Of a stretch of DNA of 64,000 bases, positions 39,901 through 51,900 are shown piece by piece (the first letter of the stretch is position 1; the number at the start of each line of letters is the position of its first letter). Both the position numbers and the translations under genes were made by a program. The DNA comes from Ascaris suum (lineage: Eukaryota; Nematoda; Chromadorea; Rhabditida; Ascarididae): the NCBI GenBank assembly GCA_013433145.1, contig CM024184.1, positions 5,704,137-5,768,136 of the forward strand, read 5' to 3'. The notes under the pieces were generated by a model that was not told the DNA's origin, made no database searches, and was given only the letters and a program-made list of their open reading frames with translations.

Positions 39901-42900
39901 TCGCCCAATATGGGGAGGGGTTTCAGGGTTACCCCCATATATGATCCAAATTGATTTAAGCCTACCTGAGGAAAGCGAGAGGGGGGAAGGGGTAGAGGTG
40001 GAGTATGAATTGAGCTGTAAGAGAGTAGCATAGTGCACCAGTTGAGCTTATTTTTCAAAAGGTTGCTGAAGTGGCACAAAACAAGAGATGATCTGATCAC
40101 AGATTCGCTATGCACTTCTTTCGAGTGATGAAGCCGACTCTCGTATCGGTGATGACTGTATTTCAGTTCCCATTTAAAATCCTCAACTCGTTCGTCCTAA
40201 CCAATAGAATGTATCGAAGATCCTTAGCTCACAACTGCAATATAATAAAAATATATTTTTAAATACATGCAATATTTTTTTCGATATCAACTCGATAAAT
40301 TCCCTTTCATAATTTGTGTTTTATCTTTGCAAGGCGCACGCACTTGACTATCCTAAATTTCGATCGCATATAATCGGCAGGGAATGGTTGACCTTTCTAT
40401 AATTTTATGACATAGTAAAAAAGAGGGGGGGGGGGGGGTAGTCATTCCACTGTTCTGAATTACATGGAACGGAAAAGGAGGATGAATGTCCACTGCATAA
40501 TTCGATGATCTGTGATAGGTAAGAGGTTAAGATAACCATTTTTGTATTTTCTTTAGAATATTGTGGGATGGACAGATGAAGTAACCGTTTTGTAATCTTT
40601 GATGGAATTTATGATTCTTTTGTGTGTCGATGACCTTTTGTGGATATTTCTCATTCAGGTATTATTGAAGTTACATTTTCCAGAGTATTTGTGGAAATTT
40701 TTTCGAAATGAGATGAAGAGATTTATCAGATGTGGTAAAGGATTTATTGGAGGATGGCAAAGGATAATTTTTCAGTCATCTTTGGAGCAGTTTAAAAACT
40801 TTTCGAGAGTTTCTATGCATTCCAGGTAACCGGTTGGTTATAAGAACGGCTTATCAGTAGATTTGAAAGATTGCAATGATAAGATCAGTAAATGCAGTTA
40901 TAGGAAATATAAGTGAACATACGTTGTATTAGTGTATTGATCGTAAACGGCGCTCATACCATAGCCACCTTTCTCGCTTATAATGACCGCTGACCACCAA
41001 TTACCAAAGCGATCCTCTGCTTGTTGCTTCATATATCTCGCTTGATAGCTGTATTGATGGGGGAAAAGTCCAATCGTCTCCAATATTAATTCTCTTAATT
41101 TTTCCGACTTACAATTATCCTCTGAAATAGTAGTTGTTATAAGTAATAGAATTTTGCAAACGTTATTTACAGACGGCTGGTTGTTCCCTTCTTTCAATTG
41201 AAATTGTTTATGACAGCTTTTATGAGACCTTTTCGTTGTCGGCAAATTTCATTATGATATATTTCGAGAACACCTGACTCCGAAAAGGCTCTTTTAATAG
41301 GCTAGAAGTTGCAGTTATAAATATCGCTTCAAGTGAGGGAGGGGGGGGGGGGGGGATGAAGTGTTTAAAAGACTGTCGAACAGGCTTAGTGGGGTATTAT
41401 ATGATAGGGGGATTTGGAGATTCGATTTTTCAAGGAAATCCGCGCCTTCACCCCTCAAATGTTCCCTTCAGGTAAGGAGGTGGGTTGGAGCAAACCTTAT
41501 GGTAAACATTTGCATTTTTCTCGAAAGCACATCTTCTGAGCCGAGAAGCATGAAAATATTGCGAAGTTTCGTACTATCTTTCGATATTGTTGAATGATTG
41601 GCATGCATCTCGATAGTGAGAGATCGTAGTTTTTTGAAACGTAAATTGTGGGAAGTAATTGAAGGAAATTATTTTTGGAGGAATTTTCGAAGGAAGTTTA
41701 AGATTGCTTTGAAAGGATTTTTTATGGAATAGGTTTAATTTATTGAAGAATAATGATTGAATATTTCTTCAAAAAAAATTATTGATAGTATAAATATTTT
41801 ATAAAAATCTTTGGCTAATTTTGATCGTATAGGATCGAGTAAAGAAAATTTTACTTCAGCAGAGCTATTTGTAAGGAATGGTTGTTGTAAAAGTATCAAG
41901 GCTAATGAAGCTGTCTTATTGGAAGGTAATTGGGTTAACCATCTAAGAGGTGATATCTTGCCTCCATATATTGTGTCCTGATGGGGCCTGCGAACATTTG
42001 GTTGCGAACCCTGTCCCCCTGTTGGTTGTGTTGATTGCGTGGCATCGGCTACCTTTGATCCAGGTGATTTCTTACCTGGAATGAGTAGATGATTTGTTTG
42101 TCTGCCTTTGAAAATGGCACAGTGAAAGGCATGAAGGTGTTCATTTGTGACCTGAAGGGGGGATAAAGGGTTGGATACAAGGTTGTTGCCTTTTTTATGG
42201 TGGATTATCAACGAGGTCCCTGTAGTGGTTCCGTTGTTCGAATGTACTGCAAATAATTTTAAACTCTGGTTATCAATATATTTTTTTTTTTTTTGTCGAT
42301 ATTGGAATAAAAATCTCAGACAATGGAAAGAAATTGCTCGCAACAATATGGTTTTTTCAAAGATTTGAAAAGGAAATAATACGTTTGAGCTTTCTGGCCA
42401 ATCGTTTATTAATAGTATGATGTTCATTGATAAATGGATGTTGTCTTATCGATAAGCTTTCAATCCGAGAGGGAACAATGAATGAAATTAGATGTTTCAA
42501 AGATATCGTGAACGTAAACATACTATCAAAAAGTTCAATAATTGATCAGTGATCAATAATCGATATTTATTAAACCTTATTTGCGGATAATGCGACGTTT
42601 TTATTACATTACATAACAGTTGGTGAAATACTATTGAAACATTAGTACTGAGTATTTCAGGTTGCAAGTAGAAATCAACTCAAAATTGGAAAAGGAAAGG
42701 CAATGGGATTCTCATAGACAGATTGGGTATTGCATTGATTGAAAAAAAAATTTCAGGTTTAGGTGTAACTTAGAAGGTTAGAATTTTTGTTGAATCGAGG
42801 GAGCACAAGAGAGTTTATGGCTTATGATATTGATATGATTATCAATTTTAATAGTTCGCTGTAAACCTTTCATAAAAATATACTTTAATACCAGGTGTTG

Positions 42901-45900
42901 TTGCTATTGCATTAGGCGGTATAAGATTACTTCATTTTATGCTGTCAACTTTGGACTATATTGGAAGGTTTCTCTTCGAGATAATAGCCATTGTTTAGTT
43001 TATTCGCTATTAATTAAAATTTGGGGGGATGGGAGGGCGAGAACCCCCATTATGTTTTTATTTCCGTTATACTGTTATTGGCTTCTGATTTGATTTTGAT
43101 AGGCCTATTCTGGGAAATAAGGTACCTAGGGAGGGGATTTACCCGTCTTTAAGGTTTTTTTTCTTTATCAGTGGTGTTCATCAGACGTGGTAACGTATAT
43201 TTTTTTCTTCCACTTTTTGCTTTTATTTGTTTATTTCAAAATTTAAAAAATTGAAATGATCGATTATTTTTAATATCGTCGCTTTTATACTTGTGGGAAA
43301 CAGTGATGGATCAAAGATCAAAGGGGATGGTCCAAGCGGTTTTTTTTTTTTTTGGAGCTTGAAATCAGCTGGTCTAATTCTATTTAAAAAAATACAAAGT
43401 TATTTTTTTGTAGGATAAAGAAAAAGGGAGAAATTTCCATGCACTGAATATTTCTAGTATTAGGCTAATTCATATGGCCACCAGGTGATGTATATTGGCT
43501 TCAATGGAATGGAATGGATTTTAAAAAATAATGGAGTCCTTAGAGTTGCTGTCTAAGTTCGTAAATGATGAGTGAAAAATGAAATGAGATGAACGATACG
43601 GCAGTGGATTGATTTCTGAGGTAAGAGAGGGAGGTGATACGACAAAGGAATAGGGCAGACAATTTTCAACTGATATTAGAGGAAAAATGCGGAAAATGAT
43701 TATAAAAGAACGAAACGGAAGTTGATGGCAAAGGAATAGTCGTTTATTTCTTTAATTAAAAAAAATGCTTCAATTAAGTTTCATGAAAGTTTGGTGTTAC
43801 CTATATCATTGGGCTGTCTTGATGCCAATTAACGGAGAGCGTAAAGTTGGTTTATTGTATACGAGATGAACATATGCTAAACAACGACATCTGATTTAAG
43901 ATACTTAGGCTGTCGACTTTTAGTTTTTTTTTTTGCGATCTATATTCTGTGTCTGATGTCCTTAAGCAATGGGCTGAAAAAGGGGGAATTGGCAAGCCTC
44001 AGTTAGTTCAATCAGTGATTTATGTGCTTTTACGTGGTTTGTATGGAGGTATATCATGGCAACGTTTCGTTTATTTGTGTTTGTTTGTCCGTTTATGCGT
44101 GTGTCTGTGTATGTCTGTGTGCAATTCATAAACGAAAAGAGTGAAAGTGCTCAAAATTTTAAGCGCATTGTTGCTCCATTTCATCATGTTGTTTTTAAAG
44201 CAGAGCTGTTTGAAGGTACCATAAAATTTGCTGTCAAATTTTTGCACAAACTTTCGAGTTGGAGATAAATGTTGGGGTGCTTATTGATTTTCGGTGGAAT
44301 TGGTAGTTTGTTTTTAAATTACGTTAAGCAGATATTTTATTGTTGTTTCTCCAGCATTGAAACAAGTGAAGACAATATTGGGGGAGGGGGGGGGGGAAAG
44401 GGGAGGGGAGGGAATTCGGCATATAAGCACATATATTGCTAGCAAGTAAAGTTGATTTCTGTACACACTGGTCACATCTATGCGCATCATGTTCGACGCA
44501 AATTGTTCGAAGTGATTGGACACAAAATTACTTCTGGTTGGATTGAGTTAAACGAGCTCACTGGAATTTTTCTGCTGGCCGGCTGTCAAATCTCGTTGAG
44601 GACATTGAGAGCTTATTGCCCTATGTGCTATTCTCGTGGTATATACCCCAATAACAATAATACAAATCTTCAGCATCCTACATTATTATGCATAATTAAC
44701 GAAATAAAGTGTTGCCGATAAGATGGGCTTGATCAAACGGCTTCTTTAAGTAATGAAGAGAGGTAATAAGTATTGATTGGATAGGAAGGTGGTTAATGGC
44801 GCCTTTTCCTGTGCTGTAAGGGCAAAACGAATCCAAAATTATTTGAGAGACGTAATAAAAAATATTTACGTTTAATTATAATTGAAGGTAGGTTATTAGT
44901 ATGATGTTTTAAGTTTTGAGGAGTTTGGGGATAAACTAAAAAGTTCGTAGAAGTTCGAGATTCGCCGAGTGAACAGTTGTTTCCTCTTTCAAAGCGAACT
45001 TTTCTTCGTAAAGAACGGATTACTACCAACGGAAGTTTTTCACTTTTTTTTTTAAAATTGCATTTATGGAATCGGTTGTACACTACCTGAAGGTATTATT
45101 ATCCTTAAATTATGGTTGTTAGTTTTGTGTTGCTGTACTCTTATCTTATTTGATTGCCCCTTTATTCGTTAAAAGTAAAAAAATGTTGCAAATATTGGAA
45201 ATATTCTTGGCCTATCGATAAAAATTTGAGTTTCTTGTATGTAGTAAAATTGATAACAGGGTGTGGTACTTTGTTTTCGATTATTATTTTTTGGAGGTGC
45301 TGTTGTTTTCATGAACTATTTTCTTTTTTTTTGAAGTTTGTGCTACCTGGATAATTAACAGGAAGCAGCATTAAGGTATGTAACTAACTAGTGTTTCCCA
45401 TCGTCGACAAACTTTCTAGAATGATCTAAATATGCAAATCGATGAAGTTTTTTTTTTTACTAATTATTTCTGTTTCTTTCGAGAATTTTTGCATTTTTGA
45501 TGATAGCAGAGATTGAATTTATGAATTAAAAAATTTGCCTATTTAAAAGGATCGATGAAGAAAAAGAAAATTTTTCTGTTTCATGAATTTAAAAATTTTG
45601 CTGAAATTGGAGGTTTTTTTTTTTTGAGTATAATCGAGACTCCCTATTAGTATCGTGGATTGTTTTCCCGATCGATCCATATATTGCAATCACTCTTGTC
45701 CACTATTATGCGTTGCGTTTTGAAGTGACCATTAATATGCTTGAAACAGTAGAAATGAGTTAATGCGATAGGAAGCACCGTTTTGCCTTCGAAATATTTC
45801 TGTGGGTATTTTTATTGCTATCCCACTCCATATATACTACAAGTTGGCATCCTGTATGGACCATATATATATAGTATATACCTTACTTTAAATTTATGGG

Positions 45901-48900
45901 TCAATGCTTTCTAGCACGTTCTTATCTCTTTAGAGAGCGGGAGAGGAATAGAATATAATTATAATTCAGTAAATAAATAAATAAATAAGCGCCAATTGAA
46001 ATATTAAGAACGGAAGAAATAGCCTGAAGATGATTATGCAAAAGAACTGAAAAGAATGGCGTAAATTAGAATAAAAGAATGAAAGAACTGATAAATGCTC
46101 AGATAGATGGTTGAGGAACAGTAAGGCATCGAATGGAATCGTTTATCAGAATATATTTGGTTTACTGAAAAGAAAAGTTTATCGTATAAGCCACTTCGTT
46201 AAGCTGATTACATAGCGTTAATGAGTTGAGCAGGTGAGTTAGAACGGTAGGATAGGTTAGCGTTCGAGAAGCTTCATAAAGTTTTCAAATAGACAGGTAA
46301 AGGTGTGATAGGTGAATGCGTGAAAAAGGAAAAACTACTAACCAGCTGTGCGAGCCTCTGAAATCACAACCGCAGTGGCGAGCGTAAAAATAAGCGAAGA
46401 GAGCAGTTGCCCTTTGCAATGAAGCAGCATTGTGGTGGCGTGTCGTGCTCGATTTGCTGCAAACAAACACCCACAGTGCTCTTTAGCTGCCTCTCTGCGG
46501 CTGCGTGCAGGTGCAGCAGGTGAATCTCACGCTAACAACTAATGTCACAAGCAAGTCGTCCGACGCAACTTCTCTTATGTTTGTCGATCTGCGTATTTTG
46601 TCGGACGATGGAGCCGGAGCTGTGATATGATAAGGGGAATGATGGCGATTTGTTGCTAGGAACAGTCGCCCACCCGTTAAGGTCGATTTGTTCGCATAGA
46701 CTGAACGAGTTGGCTGTAGAGCATCGCAATGAGCGAAACGGCGTGTTCTTATGGTGAAGTTTTGCAAGTCCCGAAGGCCGTTTTTGGAATCGAAGCGAAC
46801 AGCCGAGACTTGTCACTTAGTTGCAGTCGGGTGTCAGTCTAGCGATAGCAGCAAATTCCAATTTAGGGCGCCGCACACATCATTCGCCATCGCCCACGTA
46901 TATCGCGAATGATACAGCTGAGGCCCCGCCTTGAGAATATATTGTTGCTTTCGGGGGAAAACAGGGCGATTTATGGATTCGATGGTTTTTGAATATGTCG
47001 TGCTGTATTGGAAGATTGATTACATGCGCAACTTTGACGTATGCATCATGATACGAGAAATCGATATACTTGAGAGAAGGAATCGTTTTGATGTTGCAGT
47101 TTATTTGTGACTGATGTTGTTGTAAATTTACTATCAGTTACCTGAGGTTTCAAGGAATGGAACGAGTTCGGGGAAACAAGGTTAAGAGGTCGATTTACTC
47201 CTGCATTATTTTTGTAACTAATGGAAGTATTTCATTTTAATTTTGAATGAATATATCTACATTTACGGGTGAGTGAAATTTTGTGAAGTAACTTGAAGTG
47301 CGTATGACTTTCTGGTGTTATAATTGTTTGGAATTAATGGATACAGAATGCTGAAGCCGTTGGAGGTACGCGTTAATAGCAATTTTACTTGGGGGGGGGG
47401 GCTGAGAATCTGACATCGACGAATAGAATCCTTCACTGACTGCTGAGTTGAATTTTCGGAGTCGATTTATGACTGTGGGAGAAATCGAAGTAATAGAGTT
47501 ATTCCTTTTTTTGGAATCAGAGCCACGAATTTTCGCCTATCTTTGTTTTTTTAATATTAGAAATAATAACTGAGGCCAGAAGTATGCCTACTAATATTGG
47601 TTCACCTTCTGCCGTACGCTTCTGATCCCACTCAGAGGCAGCCGTCGAGGCCCCGAGAATTCTAGACACGAACACCGGATCAGAGCACCCTTGCCCATTA
47701 TGTGGATTGTAGTTGCATTAATGCAAGCAATTCTAAGAGGAGTTGACGAATGTTGTTTGGTACTTTGAGAAATGTTTCGATTAATTAAAATTTATGGGAG
47801 TAGATGGCTTGTTGAATCCATTTAAACTTCACCTGTCTTTTTTTTGAATTTTTAGGCCTTTCAAAATTGTAATTTTTTATTTTAGTGCTTTCGTAGAAAG
47901 CGAAATATCATAGGGAAATGATCGATGTTATATATGAAATGAAATCATTGCAAATGAACTGAGGAGAAAGAATGATCGATTTTTATTTGCATAAATAAAC
48001 TGTTTTATTGAGAGAATTTTTAAGTTTATAGCAAAATGAATTGAATATTTCGGCAATTTTAACAGTCAGATTTTATTTCTTTTTTTCGATGAGAAAAAAA
48101 TGAGAAATTGAGGAAAATTTTATGAATATAATGTTGGAGAATTTGTAATCGCTTCTAGGCTAAGGAGTAGGAGGATTGTTGATGGTTTATTAGTTTTCAC
48201 CAAATAATTCGCAATTTTTTTTTTTTTTTTTTAATATAGAACCATTGAGGGAATGTAAAGGTGGCAAAGAAATTGTACAGTTTTACGAGTGGAATGGAGA
48301 AACGCCAACTGGGATAGGTGATATTTATGAGCTGATTTATTTGTGAAACTGCTGTAGTTTTAATTAATTCTATTTTTTATTTTGTTTTTCTTTATTTTAT
48401 TTTTTGCACTGATATGCATAATTCAATATAGTGGTGGCGAAAAAGACTCACGTCTAAACTTGCCATTGTTTTTTTTTTCAGCTTAAAATGCATTTTATAA
48501 ATATCCACATATGATTTGCATAAATACCTGTATTTCGTTCGCCGTTTCTTAGGTTTATCTGAGCATTGGCAAGGTTTGCTTGGATCTCCTTCCGGGTACT
48601 TCCCAACTCGAATGTTGCCTCATTATTGGTCTGAAAACTTTTAAAAGCTATTTTGAAATGCATATATATTGTTTTAATAGTCGATAATGCCACACATGGA
48701 GGATATAATACTAAATAAGTATGCAGTTTATTGGTTATGGCGGACGAAGGGAGGAAGGAGAGAGAACAAGGATTGAAAGGTGCTAATTTAACGTCATTTC
48801 TTTCGGTGTTGGTTATGGTCATCGGCCAATATCAATGTGAATAGAGCAAAAGGGTGATTGGTTGCATTTGCATTGCACTACTAACTTATTGCTTAATCGG

Positions 48901-51900
48901 TATTACAATGCAAATGCAGTTGATTGCATTTGCATTGCAATATTGACTTATTTTCTAAGTTTATTGCTTAGTCTCATAATGCGATACGAAGTGAATGTAA
49001 AATATAAGTTTAAAAGGTTTTCGCAGACTAAGTTTTGAGGCCAAACAAATGTTTGCGGGCAGGACGTAGAGAACACCAGTGGACTATTTCCCGTGTGCAA
49101 TAAGTTCTCCAACCTCTCAATCTCCCCAATAAAAGAAGGAAGTGCTGATGAACTTCCATATTTAGAAGGGAAATCTACGATGAAAGAAAAGGCGGTTACC
49201 TACAGATATCAGATAGGTGTGAATAATTAAAAAATAAAATTTTTAGACGTCTAAAACGGATAAGCTCAACTTCAGCAAGAGCAGGAATTTGTTGATATAA
49301 AATTACTTTTAAATTTCTCCAAATATCTGGCAACTTGACAATTTTGAAATTTGAGTTCCCGCCATAAATTCGACAAAATTCTCTCACCAATATTATTCTG
49401 GAGTTGAAAAATACCTGCAGGTTAATATGCACTTTGCAGAAATTTTTGTGAGGATGAAGGAGTGGGAGAAATGCGTGGGAGTGATTTCTCATTGGTGACA
49501 TATATGCGGCGGAACAAGATTAATATATGGCAGTTTTGTTGCTCCCACTATCGCTTATGCAAAAAATAACAATTGCATTCGATCGATCGCGCGGCTGTAA
49601 TAATTTTTTTTTTTTGGAACGGAAGCGGATATCTCATGGATTTTTGCATTTAAGGATGGATAGCAATTGCTACAGATATATTTGAGAAGTAATCACTTAT
49701 ACCTGTCATACTGTCAGGTAAATAGTGGAGTGGAAGCGGTTAGCATTAATCCATTGGGGCATTATTTTATGGCTACTGTGTTTATAACAAATGCTGTATA
49801 TCCTTCTCCCCCATCCTCATCCCGCCGCTTTTGTTTTGCAAAAGGTTGCAGTATCTCTGCGCTCCTCTTTCCCTCCTGAAAGTTGTAATTTGCTGGGAAG
49901 CTTACCTCCTTTGCTTACCTCCTGTTTGTTCACTTAAAAAAGTTGGCGTTGAACAAAATTGAGTGTTTATTCGTCATAAAAGCATGTCGTTGAATTTTTT
50001 GCGTTATCATATAAAGCGTTCGTCTTTATAGGTTTCGTATTCTTCTGGGGATGGGTATTTCTCATCACCACAACATTGGTATTGGTATTTAAGAAGGAAG
50101 TCGACCATTCGATTACACCATCGTATGTCACATATTTGCATTGATTTTTTTTTTCGTTTGAGCGACAGAGTTGCTGCTTCTTTTCCACCAAGAAGAAGTA
50201 TTGTTTGATGGTATTATTAAGTTATTCCTGTTAGATAATTTAGTGCTGTCATTGGGAGAGTTAGGAGCTGCTTGTTTGGTGCACTCGGTTAAATGGTTGA
50301 GGTATGGATAAGGTTAGTGGTTGAAACCTTAGGAGGCGAACGGCAGCTTATTAGCTATCGTTATGTGAGGTAGTCTTATGTGAGAATAATGACCGGCGCA
50401 AAATGAAGGCATTCAAACGCTTCTAGAATATATGCTGTAATATATGAGATATATGAAAGCCGGCGTGTAATGGGGATAGTCAACGTCGAGTTCCAAGAGA
50501 AAGGTCTTATTTCAGTTCGCCTGATGAAGGTGAAGAATTGGAGTTGGGAATTGTCGATACGTACGCTGTATTATGGAAGATCGTTCGACTTAAGCCAATG
50601 CTATGGCTGTTAATTGTCCTGCTGACTGGGAAGGTGAGTAGGTCCCTTTTTTCTGACCGGAAAGGTGAATAGATCTTTCTCTTCTAACTGGAAAAGTAAA
50701 TAGGTCTTTTTTTCTGACTGCAAAGGTGAATAGGTATTTTCTTCTGATTGGAAAAATAAATAGGTTTTTTTTTTCTGATTGGAAAGATGAGCAGGTATTT
50801 TTTTTTCAATTCTAGAACCCCACTAGTTCGGTCATCGGGCCTTTCTTCACATACGCATTTGAATTTGATGCTTTGAATAAAGCGTCCCAAATTCTTCAAT
50901 TTTTTGTCGCAATTGCTCAAAACTGACGATAATTTTTCGAGTATACTTGATGAGATGGATGTTTCGGAATTTAAAAAGAAGTTTGTTGATTGCACTAAAT
51001 TTATTTCGTAGAAATCAGTGTATAAAACAATGATGGTTGTCAATTCAAAGTAGACCTATTTAAGAAAATATTTGTCTTTCATTATTTTATAAAGGTAGAA
51101 GAGTCGAATAAAAAAAGTGAATGTTTCGTATTGCGGCAATATTCCTCTTATAGAATTACCCTGAGCCATAATCATCCCTAGTAAAAAAAGTTGAGGAAAA
51201 AGAAAGGGAAATGGTTTCTGCTTATTATTCCTTTCTTTCCAATTTTAGCTCATTTTTTTAGCTTGTAAATTGTCATTTCCTCTTAATTCTTTGCTGTATT
51301 ATTGGAATACGATTTATCTTTCTTCCATTGAATCTTTTTTTAAAATATTTACTGATTGATTTTATTTCTATTCTTTTTTTTTTTTTTGCAAACTGTTCGG
51401 TAAATTTTTTTTACACTGTACCTTGATTTTTTTGGTTAAAATTTTTGAAATTATACGCGCAGTCGCACTGCTTGAGGTTTTATAGCGTTGAAGATGAATA
51501 ATTTGAATGGCTAAAGAATATTTTGTAAACCCATTTCCCTACTGGTAGGATTGAAGTATACCCGAATATATACATATATTTTTTTGTTGCAGGGTTGTAA
51601 TTGAAGCAAAGAAATAGGCGTTCATTTTATGATGAGGCTTTTCTTTTTTTATAAGCTCTTCATTGAACAAACTCTACCTATGTGCCTTTTCTTGTGATTA
51701 GTAAATAGGAAATATTTGCTCGCAGTTGTTATTGCGTTTTTGTGCGAATATTTTTTTATTTATTTACTTGATTACTTACCTACTCTATTTACTTACTTAT
51801 TTTATATTTTGTTTTGTTGATTTTCATATGCATAATGTAAGGCATAACGTATAGCGTTCCAATATAAACTGTCGTTTTTTTTGCTTTTGATTGATAGAAG

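Larger units (their letters stand above)
36688..50031 (+). other. SLC33A1 intron 5 (13.3 kb) hosting an antisense gene
   Basis: The largest intron of the gene. It contains a TTTA microsatellite, six poly-G tracts of 9 bp or more, the antisense ground-like gene (40.2-46.4 kb), a GC-richer block at 46.3-47.0 kb and a dyad cluster of octamer motifs at 48.87-48.94 kb. The remainder, including 36.7-40.2 kb and 47.8-50.0 kb, shows no supported exon. Confidence 0.75.

Noticed and set aside
39813..40115. 100-codon minus-strand frame upstream of the ground-like terminal exon region
   Set aside because: Its Pro/Ser run is C-rich low complexity, the phase does not continue the ground-like domain, and the Cys expected after NTT is supplied better by 40,183-40,234.
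50684..51043. 119-codon minus-strand open frame
   Set aside because: Much of it is the antisense of the 30-bp donor-derived array; the repeated RKKxPIYFSx peptide is a repeat artefact.
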